From assembly GCA_029255685.2 (NCBI GenBank), contig CM055312.2, positions 11,184,649 to 11,248,648 on the forward strand: a stretch of DNA of 64,000 nt. The letters are read 5' to 3'. Of this stretch, positions 22,071-34,435 are shown piece by piece. The stretch is from Silene conica. Its lineage: Eukaryota; Streptophyta; Magnoliopsida; Caryophyllales; Caryophyllaceae. Position 1 is the first letter of the stretch; every line of letters begins with the position of its first letter. The position numbers and the translations under genes were made by a program. The notes under the pieces were generated by a model that was not told the DNA's origin, did no database searches, and saw nothing but the letters and a program-made list of their open reading frames with translations.

Positions 22071-25000
22071 TTCCATCCCCCTAAATAAAACTTTGTCCCC
22101 AAAGTTTAAAATGCGACCGAAACACATGACACTTCAACAACCACGACGCGATATAGTGCATAACAGAAGCAGCAGGGTTATCACGTATATTCAATTAATC
22201 ATGACATATCAATTAGTCATGTCATAACAACTAGCCATATCATAAAATCATTAAGATTTTACAATCCTATCCCCCTTAAAACATGGTTACGTCCTCGTAA
22301 CCCTATTATAAAATTTCAGCTCATTACTCTGTCTTACTCATTACATTATCTCCTAAAATCTTACTCCAAGTAACCAAGTATCATATTCTCATCGTCGAAC
22401 CTAAGACCAAGTACAAGAGGTGAGTGAACTGGCGGAATAACCCGCGAAACCCTATATCCATCTCAATATCGATATCGAACTCATAAAATATAACTCAATA
22501 ACCATGGTCACTCTAGACCAAAAACATAACTTGGCACAAAGGCCCCACAGCTCAATAATAGCACCCAATCTCAATCTCCATCTCAATATCAGTATCAATA
22601 TCGTCAAGGTCCACAGAATCGTGCTCAGCACTTAAAGTATGAACTTTAAACTACTCACCCACAAGTAAGGTCAAAGAGAACAATAAAAGAAAATGCAATA
22701 CCAATCATACACAATCCAAAATATCAATCCCCTGTAACCCGTATACTCGGCTTCGGTCTTAAACAAGCATTATAAAGATTCTCAACTAGACATACCGCGT
22801 GTTCATTCGTAACACAACTAAACTACTATCAATATTCATATATTGTAAAACCAATTCTCAACTGCAACTATCCAAATGCTTACATTCCCGCACAATTATT
22901 AAAGAGATTAACATCAGTATCCCACATGAGAGTCAATAAAAAAAAAAAAAAAAAATCAATTGCTTGGGTACATTAAATCTATATCTTCTATCTGCTACTC
23001 TTTATCCTCTCTGTAGCACAACCAAACTCTCAAAATAAAAGCAGAATCGGTGACTCATAACATATGAATTCTTTTATATATTCAATAAAATTCGCAATAC
23101 CATCGCCTCCATGATTACCGAATATAGGTAGTCACCAAAACATGTCATCTTGAATAAATATTGAAGCGCATAGTCTCCGACAATTGATTAGCACATATAC
23201 ATATATCCCGAACAAGAATAAGAATAATTAATAAGATCGGTAGAATCATGTTACGCAACAAACAGAATCAGAGTAGTTAACACTGATATACCCTTGAAAT
23301 TTTAACACAAAGTTAACGTATTTACACCGATGTAGACAATCAGCAAACTCGTAATTCATAATTAACAAATTAAAACATTTCATGTTCATAATCGTATTAT
23401 AGAAGCAAATCATATTTTATAAAATACATAGAGCAAAATTAGTTAACGTAATTAAACATGGAGCATTGACGTATTTCACAAGATATACACAAGTCATAGA
23501 CTAACAAGGCCGTTTAACATTCCTAGATATCAATAGGTTAAATTCACTTAGGTACATGTCTCATCCACTCACATTACATCATTTATCATGAAACTGGTAA
23601 TATATATGACTTGCAAATTAAGGAGTTTATATAATATGCAGCAGTTAAACATCCAGGCAGAATTTCGTCAACACGTAGCTACAGAATTTGTCACGTTGCA
23701 AACAATCACTATACTTATCAAAACATCAAGCGTTATCATGGATAATCATCACTTGGAAAGCATTTTGAAACTTTGGAAACCTTGAAGTTGTAATTTGTGG
23801 CAATTTATAAACATGAATCAAAAGACAATTTTACAAGCTATAGATCGAAACAAGACTACACGGAGACATTCTGACTCTTATTTACTAAAACATTGTTCTT
23901 GTAAATTGTAGCTCATGAATTATAAAAATTTAACGATAAAAGTAAACGAATTCACAAGACTAGTACTTTCATAAATCACATGTCAACCAGTTAATAACTC
24001 AATATATTATGATCAGATTTTAAACATAACAGATGCAATTCAGTTTGTGACATAACAATATACATGAAGTTGTTATAAAGATTATTAGCTCAGTGAACTA
24101 GACAACGATATACCATAAATATATGAAAGAACATCAACACGATTCACATTGTTCAAAATAATCACCATTACTTATAACAATTAGATTGCTTTATCATGCT
24201 AACAAGTTTACCAGTCAAATTCCATTCTACCACTTGTCAAGACTCTTCTCTGAAAAATACGATTTTAACATCACATACGAAGTCACATCGTTATTTGAGG
24301 TCATATTCCTAGGAAGTAAGAGCGTCGGTATAATTGAAACTACTTAATATAGAAATAAGCAAGATTACATTATCATATAGTAAGGTGCATATTCATATCA
24401 TATGCCTACTATTCATGTTACTAATGCCATATCAGGATATCACATGGTCACATCACATAATTCACATTTGATTAAACTTTTATATGAAACTTACATAACT
24501 CATGATTTCACCAATTGAACATTATGCAGCAACTACACGAATCATAACTTAAATATCTATTTCGCTATCTTGCGAGCTATTATAGTTTTTAGAAAATATA
24601 ATGAATTAGCTGACCATAGGAAAAAGAATCGAAGGCATATCTCAAGAGAATTATTTATAACACAACTCAATTGGTTTGGACATGAACTTTACAATCATTC
24701 AACAGAAATTTGGGCAACTTTCACAAATCAAAACTAAATAACGACTAGTTAAGGTTTCATACAGTTTATCATACATAAAATTTTCATACACATAGAGAGA
24801 ACACATTTTAAATGGTAGTCCTCGCAAGCAAGGTAACATTCCGAAAATTTATCGAAAATTTGTGTTCCTTAAAGTCACCACACTATCGTATATAACCATT
24901 ATTTTTCCAAAATATGTTGGCATACAATTGAAGCATAGACATCACTTTGTACCATATCAACATGCATTCCTCATTTCCACAATAATTATCATCTAGAACA

Positions 25001-25796
25001 CGGTAAAGATCTCGAAACTGAAAGTAGTCTCAACTAAATAACTCGATGGTTATACGTGTGTATATAAATAAATTAGTTTCTACCATCACATACTCACAAC
25101 CTATTCAAATACGGAAATATAAACTAGGAGTTACTACAATGTCACTTATTGATTATTATCTCTATAACGAATTTTAAACGCGTATAAAAGGCATAAAATC
25201 TTAAGTACGATATATGCAACACATAACTATATACATTCATGGCTTAGGGAAACTCATTCCGCATATCAAGACATGGTTTACTATAACATCTGAATCTGAT
25301 CATTCATATCTAAATTCCAACCAATATATTGCATAGCTACGATAGTCATTTACTAACCATATACCATAAGAACATTCCAAACACCAACATACTATGATCA
25401 CGCTACTCTAACCATTGTTCACAATTACACCTCTAAACTCTTAAAATTTCAATTCCATCATCCAGATTGATCCACATTTCATATTACACACATCTTTCCA
25501 TCTGACATCATTAATCATAACTCAAATATTACTTACCTCATTCTTCTCCTGCAAGAACGTTAGTATAAGTTGACTAGGTCACTATAGAATCTACCCCACT
25601 CTTCAATTACTCTCATTGGGTTCCCGAGACAGAACCGAAAGGGCCCAGGTCTGGTGTGAGGGGGCCCCTAACTCATCCCGTTCCTTTTTGGGGCTCCTTT
25701 TAGTTTCATCTCGGGGTTCATTTTATCTGACTCGTCCTACGTTCATTATCATTCATTTGGTTTAGGCCTGAGGATCGTTCGGCTCTGATACCACTT
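22071..25796 (-). mobile_element. LARD-like element, internal region copy B (non-coding)
   Basis: 3726 bp and nearly identical to copy A: one A fewer in the A tract near 22938-22955, and a few base changes such as GATCAG at about 24011 against GATTAG at 17903. Polypurine tract 22071-22085 and primer-binding site 25781-25793, both on the minus strand. The 65-codon frame of copy A recurs unchanged at 23588-23785, which reflects recent duplication rather than selection. Confidence 0.88.
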
Positions 25797-28097
25797 TGTA
25801 ACACGGTAACACCCCCATTTATTTAAGGGCCTGTACTAGGACTCCCTAGATAAATAAGGATGTTACCATCTCGGTTTCCCGAGGCAGTAGATACAAAGGA
25901 AGATAAACAGTACTTTAAATTGATAAAATTTACTCAAACGGTTTTACACAACTGAATTATAAAACTGTCTTGCTAAAATAAAGGTACAACTCGTAAACAA
26001 CTATCATGTGATCTAGACTCTAGGCAGGTCCGGATCCAAGCTTCTCTCTTCCCCTAGCTCCCACAGTCTCAACACCTGTCAATCTGCTCCCCAATAATTG
26101 GTTCATCACAGGTGATCACGAATACACAGGGTCAACCACGAGGTTGAGTAGAGAAAAACTGTAAACAAACCACATTACTATAAATAGAAAGTCGAACTTC
26201 TCCACTCCGAATCACAAGACCCATAATTCTCCACACCAATCACAGACCCTTTATCTCCGCACCAATCACAAGACCCTTTATCTCCGCACCAATCACAGAC
26301 CCTTTATCTCCGCACCAATCACAGACCCTTTATCTCCGCACCAATCACAGACCCTTTATCTCCGCACCAATCACAGAATGATATAAACAGCACAATATAA
26401 CAATCACATGATATTATGTAACAAACATGCTTAATATCAAATAAGAACAGATTACACATCAATATTTATCAGTATTTCCCCTACCTCAAATTGCAGAAGG
26501 ACAAAGTCAACCGAAAAGCTGCTAGAAGTGTTCCACGCGAAAACCGTCACCTAAACATATATTATGTAACGAATTAAAAAACTTCCCGAACCCCCATAAC
26601 TCAAGTTACACCTACTATAAATAGAAACCTTCTAATAATGGAAAGTTTCCTAAAATGGAAACTTCCCGAAATAGTAACTTTCTTAAATCAAAACTTGCCC
26701 GACTCGTAAAGCCCTTCAATAATTCACCTTAGCAAATTATTTAAAACAAAACTACAACCGTAAATAGAATACAATAACCACGATTAACCGTTAAACTAAT
26801 AAGAATATTGTAATAATAACATCATAATATATAACTATAATAACTATAATAATAATAATAATAATAATAATATAGTAATAATATATAATAATATAATTGT
26901 AGTAAACCTCACGTTACACGGCCAACACCCCCAAACCCTTCTTATATCGCGCGTCCAACTCCGTGAACACCGCCACCACTTCCGACCACCAGCCACCCTA
27001 TCAACAACCACCAGCGAGGTGAACCAAGACCCCTACCAGGCGTGGTCCCTCACCCAACCATCGTAAACCCGTCTACACTTACTCCTGCCGACACCACCAT
27101 TAATCCAACACCACCTGAAACCACCGCTAAACACCTCTGACACTAGACCATAAACAACGGTGGTACCACCGTGTCGACCTCCCCCGAGTCGACGGTGCTA
27201 CCACCCCCCAAACACCTCCCCGAACACTGCAAACACCTTATAACCGAGACACGTAAAAACGAACACTCCCCTCGTCACCGACTCTGCTGCCCGTACCCAC
27301 CGTGACAACCACTACACTACTACCCTGACTACCACCGATAAATGGTGTTACACTAGACTGAGAACGATAATACCCCACCCTTCGAAACCAAAACAACCAA
27401 GCGCAGACACGACATTATCGAAAGGTCGGAGGCAACGTACCTGAGTCACGCTCACAACGACTGGCCCTAGGTTGGTCTAAACTCACCGCACGAACCTCCT
27501 CTCCCTTTACTGTAGTGGCGGCTGCAAGGCTAAGGCGTTGGATGTATGTAGAGTAGGGTAAAAAAAATGAGGGCACAAGTACCTCACATAAGGCGGCAGA
27601 AGTGTTTACGTGAGTGTGTGAGTGAAATGAGGGTTTTGACAATGTGTGGGCTGCTAATTTGCACCATATACGAGGCCCAATCCCAACTCTAAAGGTCTCA
27701 AGTTCGAATCCCGTCATCAACAGTTAATAAAATACCATTCGATAAATTATTTATCGAATATATTAACTATCGTTCAAACACTATCGACACGACAAATATA
27801 AAAGAAAATATTATAATGAAATAATTTCCGTTCATACATCGAAACTTAAATATAAACTAATACGCTTACTCAACACACCACTCACGACATATAAAATGTA
27901 AAAACCCTTATTCGATAAATTAATTATCGAATACACGTCAATATGAACAATAAACATTATAATAAAATACGGGGTATTACAGTCTTCCCTCCTTAAAAAT
28001 GAACTACGTCCCGAAGTTCACCACCCCGTAACGGTAAAGAGACACGTAGCAAGCATGAACAATCACAAGTAACACTTAAGAACCGTGAGATGTGACA
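25797..28097 (-). repeat. LARD-like element, LTR copy 3 (5' LTR of the minus-strand element)
   Basis: 2301 bp. It is the most different copy: five minisatellite units, AACAGCAC for AACAACAC, ATCAACAACC for ATCGACAACC, a 5-bp deletion near 27373, GAGATGTGACA for GAGAAGTGACA, and about ten other changes against copies 1 and 2 (around 15 in all by eye). It ends at the GTTTG duplication. Confidence 0.9.
26245..26375. repeat. 26-bp minisatellite in LTR copy 3, 5 units
   Basis: Five units of the 26-bp repeat, three fewer than in copies 1 and 2. This accounts for nearly all of the LTR length difference. Confidence 0.95.
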
Positions 28098-28984
28098 GTT
28101 TGTTAGGAAAGTGTTGTTATTAGGTGGTTACTAAGGTTGTTACAAATTAGTAGTTAGTTACAAAGTTTGTTACAAAGTTAGTTACTATCTAGTTAGTTAT
28201 TCTAAGGTTGTTAGGATTAGTTATTTTAATTCTTTAAACAACCTAGATAGAGTTAATATTTAATATTGATCCAATTAGATAGATTTTAGGATTCCCATTC
28301 CGAGTCAAATTTCGAGTTGTTCACTCGAATGGGACGTGTGATGCTAGGCGTGTGCTACTACCTATATATAGGGCACATCGTCTTCTTGTTTTAGACAGTT
28401 AATCATTAAATCAATAAAAATTTACAAGTTTTCTTTTTAAGGCATTTTTAAAGAAATCTCAAGGACTCATCGAGTGTTGATCCGAACCGTTAATATTTGT
28501 CGCGTTTCAAGTATTAGCACGAATTACAAACTATAGGTCTAGGGAGTAATTCACCATTGGGTGTCCTATAGGTCTAGGGCAAACAAATATCCTTCTACCT
28601 TGGGGATTCACCTCAAGACCGTCACAACTACAATAACAACCACCATTACCACCACCATCGACGGCCATCACCATCATCAACGACATCACCACCGTTCATC
28701 TCATCATCCATCATTCATTATTTCAAGATTGTTCCAAGATCGTTCCATATTTTGCCTATTTTATTAATTCTTTCAAGATTGTTCTCAAGATTTCCAAGAA
28801 AGCTTCAGCGGACGATTTCTTTGCTCAAGAATTCGTATCACCTACGTAAGAGACTTAGGTAAAAGTCACTTCCTCCCTTAGGAATTGCAATTCATGTGAA
28901 TTGGGGTAACCAAACAAAATGTTAATTATGCAATTCACGTGAATTTAAATTCCTACGTTTTTTAATAGGTAAACAAACGACCCC

Positions 28985-29468
28985 TAATTTAATACACGTA
29001 AACAAGAACAAAAGTTATTGGAATTAAACTGAATTGAACCGAAATAACCCGTGAATTTCACGGAATATTTTGTTTTTAGTGTGATGTTTTTAGTAATTTG
29101 GACTTTTTAAAATATCAAATCACAAAATAAGATTACCTAATGAATAATTCATATAGATCAAAGTCGATACACTAAATAGGCCGCAAGTAGCTGCAAAGTG
29201 CTATTTTTTCAAAGGTAAAATGATTTAAAAAATAAACAAATACCAAAATTAAAAATTACAGTTGAAGAAAATTATTACTCCTCCATGTTGATATCGTCAA
29301 TCTATACAATTAGTCTTCAATATGTAGTTTTTTAAGCAATCCAAATATTTAACTTCTGCATATATAGTCTTCTTTCTCAATTTAATTGTCCCTATAAAAA
29401 AGTAACTTAGTAAATAGTGCGAATAAACCAACATAACAATGGAATTTGTCTTAGAGTAAATTAATAAT
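28985..29468. other. AT-rich intergenic DNA
   Basis: Host DNA between the Tourist-like MITE and the next element. No gene, RNA or terminal repeat seen. Confidence 0.4.
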
Positions 29469-29470
29469 TA

Positions 29471-30500
29471 CTCCCTTCTATATACCACTTTTCTAAAACA
29501 ACTCTCTTTTAAAAACTGTTTATTAAATTACCCTTATAAAATGTTCTCAGGTTACAATTTACACCCAAATGGCCATTCCGGTGACGGAATCCGTCAAAAT
29601 TCAAAATTTTCGTTTAAAATTCTAATTTAATGACCAAAATGTCCTTTTGTCTTCTTCTTTCTTTTTCCCTTCTTCTTCCTTCTTCCCTGCATCTTCTTCT
29701 TCCTTCTTCCCTGCATCTTCAAAATAATAGAGCTACCAGATCCTTCTTTATCTAGAACAACAAATTCACTGCAAATTGCATATATGAAGATCAAGAGCAA
29801 ATGTCAGACCCCTTGAGCTCAGTCATCTTCAAAACCAATCATACATATTCCCTCCTTCACCAGTAAGCTATAAAACCGCTTTTCATCTTCGTCTGGGGTT
29901 ATTAAACAATCGGTTACAGCCCCCTAGCACAAATGGCAGTTAAGAAAGCACCCTCAAGTTCTTCTTCTTCTTCTTCTTCTTCTTCTTCTTCTTCTTCCTC
30001 TGCTTCCTCGCTCCCACTCCTCCATCTTTTTCTTCTATTTAATTTTTCTCCTTTTTTCTGCTTTTTCTTATCCTCTTTTAACAAAATTAGTATACCCATT
30101 TACTAAAACTCGAAAAGATTAAAATATTTGGTCTGATTAATTTGGGATTTATCAAATTATAATGGGATTAGTTGAATAATTGAATTGGACAACAAAAGAG
30201 GGATAATCTTTGTTTATTGAATTCGATTTTTATTTGTTTTAGAGAAAAAATAAAATTAATTAGAAGAATACAAAGAAGGAAGAGGAAGAAGAAGAAGGAA
30301 GAATGAAGAAGAAGTCCCCATGTACGAAGAAGAACCAAAGAACCAAAAAAAACACACAAGGGCATTTTCGCCAAAAGTAGATTTTTTGCCGGAAAATCAA
30401 TTTTGGTGCAATTTATAACCTAAGAACATTTTGAGGGGGTAATTTAATAAAAAGTTTTTAAAAGAAAGTTTTTTTTAGAAAAGTGGTATATAGAAGGGAG
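29471..30500. mobile_element. Stowaway/mariner-like element with long inverted repeats
   Basis: A 1030-bp element between TA dinucleotides (29469-29470 and 30501-30502). Ends are inverted: CTCCCTTCTATATACCACTT on the left, matched by the reverse complement at the right end. Similarity between the two ends continues imperfectly for about 140 bases (TTAAATTACCC, AAATGTTCT and AGGTTA segments). It is long for Stowaway. The interior holds a (TTC)n tract and a gene-like start: ATG at 29934 on the + strand encoding MAVKKAPSS followed by a serine run. That suggests captured host sequence. No transposase is seen. Confidence 0.7.
29957..29998. repeat. (TTC)n microsatellite
   Basis: About 14 TTC triplets. 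They produce the poly-serine or poly-glutamate runs of the overlapping frames. Confidence 0.9.
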
Positions 30501-30510
30501 TAATTATTAA

Positions 30511-31256
30511 GGGGGCGTTTGGTTAGAGAAAGGGAAAGGGAAAGAAAATAAGAAAGGGTAAGAGGGGAAAAGAAAGGGATTACCTAAATCTTAATTGGTT
30601 GTTTGGTTACTCTAAGAAAGATAACTAATGGTCCACTCACACTCACTCCTACCACTAACACACTACCACAAACAACCACTTATCTACTGGCGGCAGTGAT
30701 GATGGTGGAGGTGGCATGGTGATGGTGGTGGAGGTGTCATGGCGATGGTGGTGGAGGTGTCATGACGGTGGTAGGGTGTTATGGCGGCGGTGGTGGTGGT
30801 GGCGACGGTGATGGTCACGACGTAGATGGTGGTGGGGGTGCCATGACGGTGGTCGAGATGTCATGGCGGTGGTGGCGGTGGTCACGACGGTGATAGTGGT
30901 GGAGTGTTATGGTAGTGATGGTGGTAGGGGTGTCGGTGGTGGTGGTGGTGGGGGTCTTATAGCGGTGGTAGCGGTGGGGGTGGCGGCGGAGGCGGCGGCA
31001 TGGTGGTGGCCAGGTCGTTTGGTGGTGGCTATTGTGGTGGTAGTTGTAAGCGTGGTGATAGGTGAAGAAAGTGGTTGAAGGGTAACAATGGTAATGAAAT
31101 CTCATACCCTTGGGGGGTTGGGTAAGGAATTAGAAGGATTGAGGGGTAAGGGAGGGATTTCAATTCCCTTTGATTGTGTCAAACAAACACCAACAAAGGG
31201 AATGAGTAACTTTGTTTTCCTTTCCCTTTCTTATAAACCCCCAACTAAACACCCCC
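30511..31256. mobile_element. Tourist-like element with G-rich tandem filler
   Basis: Inverted ends GGGGGCGTTTGGTTAGAGAA and, read from the right, GGGGGTGTTTAGTTGGGGG, flanked by TAA (30508-30510 and 31257-31259). GAAAGGGAAAGG next to the left end is mirrored near the right end. The middle (about 30690-31075) is a degenerate GGTGGTGGC-type repeat with recurring GGAGGTGTCATGGCGATGGT units. It gives long but meaningless Gly/Val-rich frames on one strand and His/Thr/Pro-rich frames on the other. No transposase. Confidence 0.8.
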
Positions 31257-31382
31257 TAATTTACTCTTTGTTTTATACAATATTATCTTTATTAACTTAA
31301 ACTTCCTCTTAAATAGAGAAAGAAAGAGTGACATGAATGGAATCGTAGAGATGTAACTATATTAACTTTTGAAAAGGTAACA

Positions 31383-33194
31383 TGTGACATCTCGCGTTTT
31401 GAAACCTATATAAGTGCTACTTGTGTTTGTCTCATGCTTCTTATATGTTGCGTTACGGGGGTGGTGAACTTCGGGACGAAGTTCATTTTAAGGAGGGAAG
31501 ACTGTAATACCCCGTATTTTGGCCGCGGTCAACGGCAGTCAAACCATGTTTTATACAAGTATTTTAAATGGAATGTTTATAAAGTATTTTACGTAAACTG
31601 TTATTACTTTATAAATCGTATTTCTATGATTATTTCGTATTTCATAATCATTTTATATTTGACGATTATTTCTTAAATGACATTTCATTCGTATTTCTTT
31701 AATTTTGATAATATATTTATAATTAAATAAATTTCCTATTTTATATTTATTTCTCATTTATACTTGTTTTATTATTTAAGCCATAATTATATTAAAATTT
31801 AATCTTATATAATTACTAATAATTTTATACTCTTAATTTAATTAATATTTACATAATTTAATTAATAAAATTATTTATATGTCTCGTTAATTTTATGTTA
31901 CGGGTTAAAGATCGGGATTTAGTCGTATATGACCTCGAGTTGCATGATGGACTATTTGGTAATCGGCTTGGACTTAGGTAGGATGACAAATTGTGTTAAC
32001 AATTGACCTAACATAAAACAAGACCTATTACAAACAATAAACCCTAATTACACTTGTACCTCCATCGACACACACCTCATCCATCGACATACTACACAAA
32101 CCCTAATTTGCTATATGCTAACTGCCTCCAAAACCACGTAAAACCCTAGTCACCACCTACCTCATCTGCCTCTACAGTCCTATCCTAGACCCCACTGTGA
32201 CAACCGTGAGATTGAAGAAGAAAAAGGAGGAAGGAAACACAGCTATAACAGACCGACATCATCATCGTTCTCGCGCAGCATTGTTTTCGTAGGTAGTTTA
32301 TTATACCTTTTCATATCGTTTTATATGTATCTTCTGGTCATAAATAATCTATGTAGTACGTACAACATGTTTATCATTTCTAAACCACCATAGAACCACC
32401 GTGGGTGTCTCTAAAACGGCCGTGATTGTCGACAGTAAACACGTGTTTTATACTCTGTTTTGTGCTCTCTCACGTTTTAATCGTGTTTTTGATTTAATTC
32501 TTATTGTGGGTTCATGAGTTTTGGTAGTGGGGTGTTATAAGGTTATGTGGTGGTGCTGGGATGACGTGTGGTGGTCAGAAAACCTGCTTTCGATAGTCTT
32601 TTTAGGAGGTGTCAAAGAAGGGTGGAGAAACAGGGGAGTATGGGTTGTGTTCGTGGGTTTTGTGTCGGCTGTTTCAGAGGTACTGGTGGTGTGGAAGCCC
32701 GATGGTTGTCGCCAGGGGCTTGTGGGTGGTGATTAGTGTCGAGGGTGGTGATGCGTGGTGGTAGAAAAATAGTACAGGTGGCGGTAGTCAGGTTGCATTG
32801 AGGCCGGGTCCGTTACGGTTTTGTTTTCAGCGGGTTAAGTTTGTGACCCAGGGTTTTCGTGCTAGTGTCGAAGTCTGGTGAGGGCGAGTCAGGGGCTGTG
32901 GTTGGTGTCAATGGGTGCGTCACGGTGCATAGGTGGTAACCACCATAGAGGGGTGGCAGTCCAGGTGGCCAAAGGATAGTCGATGGGGGCTGCAAAGTAG
33001 GCTGTCAGGGGGTGTGTACTGTGGTCTGTGTTACTGTGTACGGTTGTTGCGTTATTCATGTATGGTTTTTTTTGGCGTTATTCTACGTACTACTATAACT
33101 ACTATAAATATTATTATTATTATAATATGATTAATGTTGGTTTGGCTGTAAGTGTGTATTATTATTATTATTATACATTATTGTTGTTTTGTGG

Positions 33195-33250
<56 letters not shown>

Positions 33251-34430
33251 GTAGTATTAGTAGTAGTAGTAGTAGTATTGTAGTAATAATATCATTAATA
33301 GCATGTTCCTATTTTTAGTAAGGTTGTTCATACTTTCAATTAATAAGCCGTTAAGTAAGATCTTTATACATGAATGTGAAGGTTATCAATTGTTTGATTA
33401 TATTTTCTATGTTCGATTATTTAATCAAAGATTAGTTATAACAGTAATAAAGACGGGTTAGTCAAGTGAATTGAAGTAGTCGTGTTTAATACGGTCTTGT
33501 TATGCGTAATATATTATTTAAATAGTTAATTTAACTAATTGATATATTATATTAGGTTGCATAATTGTATTAGTTAGTAATTACGTATATTATATTGTTA
33601 GGTGACGATTTTGAAGTGGCATTATTCTATTTACTCGCTGGCTTGTTTTGGACTATATTGCTATCCAGGTAGGTTACACTGTCCCTATACTACTGATATG
33701 TGTTACGAATGGATGTTGGATGTATGATATGGATGATGAGAATGAATGATATGAGGATGGTATATGATTATGAGTAATTATTATTACTGTTGCATTCATA
33801 AGTATGATTACTATTATCGTTGCATTCATGAGCATGGCATATGCATTTGATACGGATTTGAGATGATGAGATATTATTGGGCCCAGGCTAGTTCTGCAGG
33901 ACTAGAGCTTGTGACCTCAGCTGTGATGCTGGTGTTCGGCGACGGCCGATTATAGTCTGCCGGGAGGTTCGGTATGGCTGGGTGTTACGGGTTTAAGATT
34001 GAGATTTGTGATTGAGATGAGCTCGAGCATATCATTGCATTTGCATATCATCATTGTTGCATTATTTATTATCGTGTATTCCTACTGAACCGCGAGGTTG
34101 ACAGTGTATTCCTGTGCACCTACGATGATCCGGAATGGGGAGTAGATTTTACAGGAAAGAGACAGATGAGCTAGGAGTTGGGACAGGAATGTGAGATGCA
34201 GACTTTGGACCGACTTAGAATTATATCAAATCTAGAGAAGTCATCAGTTGTATTTTCTTTTCCACTGATCAATAATTGTAATAACAAAAGTTTAAATTTT
34301 ATCAGTTTTATATAAAGTACTTTGGCTTGTTTTACTTTGTTATTCACTATCTCGGACATTCCGAGATGGTAACAACTCTATTTATTTGAGAATGTCTTGC
34401 TAAAGGCTCTTAAATAAATGGGGTGTTACA
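31383..34430 (+). mobile_element. Solo LTR (3.05 kb) of a family related to the LARD-like element
   Basis: Starts TGTGACATCTCGCG and ends AAATGGGGTGTTACA, flanked by TAACA on both sides (31378-31382 and 34431-34435). Both ends resemble the LARD-like LTR read on the minus strand (TGTCACATCTCACGG... and ...TAAATGGGGGTGTTACA). It also holds the same GGGACGAAGTTCATTTT and GGAGGGAAGACTGTAATACC junction at 31470-31515. No internal region is left, so it arose by recombination between two LTRs. An (ATT)n microsatellite lies at about 33195-33249. Small frames inside are not considered genes. Confidence 0.87.
33195..33249. repeat. (ATT)n microsatellite in the solo LTR
   Basis: About 18 ATT triplets, followed by a run of degenerate AGT/TAG triplets up to about 33280. 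Confidence 0.9.
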
Positions 34431-34435
34431 TAACA

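Larger units (their letters stand above)
13588..28097 (-). mobile_element. LARD-like non-coding LTR retrotransposon, tandem array of 3 LTRs and 2 internals
   Basis: A 14,510-bp insertion flanked by GTTTG. In order along the + strand: LTR 13588-15961, internal 15962-19688, LTR 19689-22070, internal 22071-25796, LTR 25797-28097. The period is about 6108 bp. Orientation is minus: each internal has a primer-binding site next to the LTR at its high-coordinate end and a polypurine tract at its low-coordinate end. LTR termini read TG...CA on the minus strand. The internals (3.7 kb) have no ORF above about 65 codons and no retroviral motif. Long LTRs around a long non-coding interior match the LARD class. 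The two internals are almost identical, differing in an A-tract length and a few bases. Confidence 0.9.
10408..28840 (+). mobile_element. Non-autonomous LTR retrotransposon carrying only a protease ORF
   Basis: Bounded by 5-bp duplications CCTAC (10403-10407 and 28841-28845). The 5' LTR is 10408-11520 (1113 bp, TG...CA). The internal region is only 11521-13212. The 3' LTR is 13213-13587 plus 28098-28840, interrupted by a younger element; after removing the GTTTG duplication it is again exactly 1113 bp. The primer-binding site and polypurine tract sit at the expected places. The single internal ORF has an aspartic protease domain; no gag, reverse transcriptase, RNase H or integrase is seen. 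It would need proteins from another element to move. The two LTRs differ at about nine positions by eye, implying a fairly recent insertion. Confidence 0.9.
13213..28840 (+). repeat. 3' LTR of the protease-only element, split at 13587/28098
   Basis: The first 375 bases (13213-13587) match 10408-10782. The rest (28098-28840) matches 10778-11520. The break has a 5-bp direct duplication GTTTG on both sides (13583-13587 and 28098-28102), the footprint of the inserted LARD-like element. The summed length minus the duplication equals that of the 5' LTR. Confidence 0.92.
10277..28984. mobile_element. Tourist-like MITE, split by an LTR retrotransposon
   Basis: Only 10277-10407 and 28846-28984 belong to this roughly 270-bp element. 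Ends are inverted: GGAGTCGTTTGGTTGC on the left, and GGGGTCGTTTGTTTAC read from the right. TAA flanks both sides (10274-10276, 28985-28987), the Tourist/PIF-Harbinger target. Both halves contain GAATTCATGTGAATT-like palindromic sequence. Everything between is the later LTR-element insertion with TSD CCTAC. Confidence 0.85.

Noticed and set aside
30815-31105. Gly/Val-rich and His/Thr-rich frames
   Set aside because: They come from the GGTGGC-type filler of a Tourist-like element; no gene signals.
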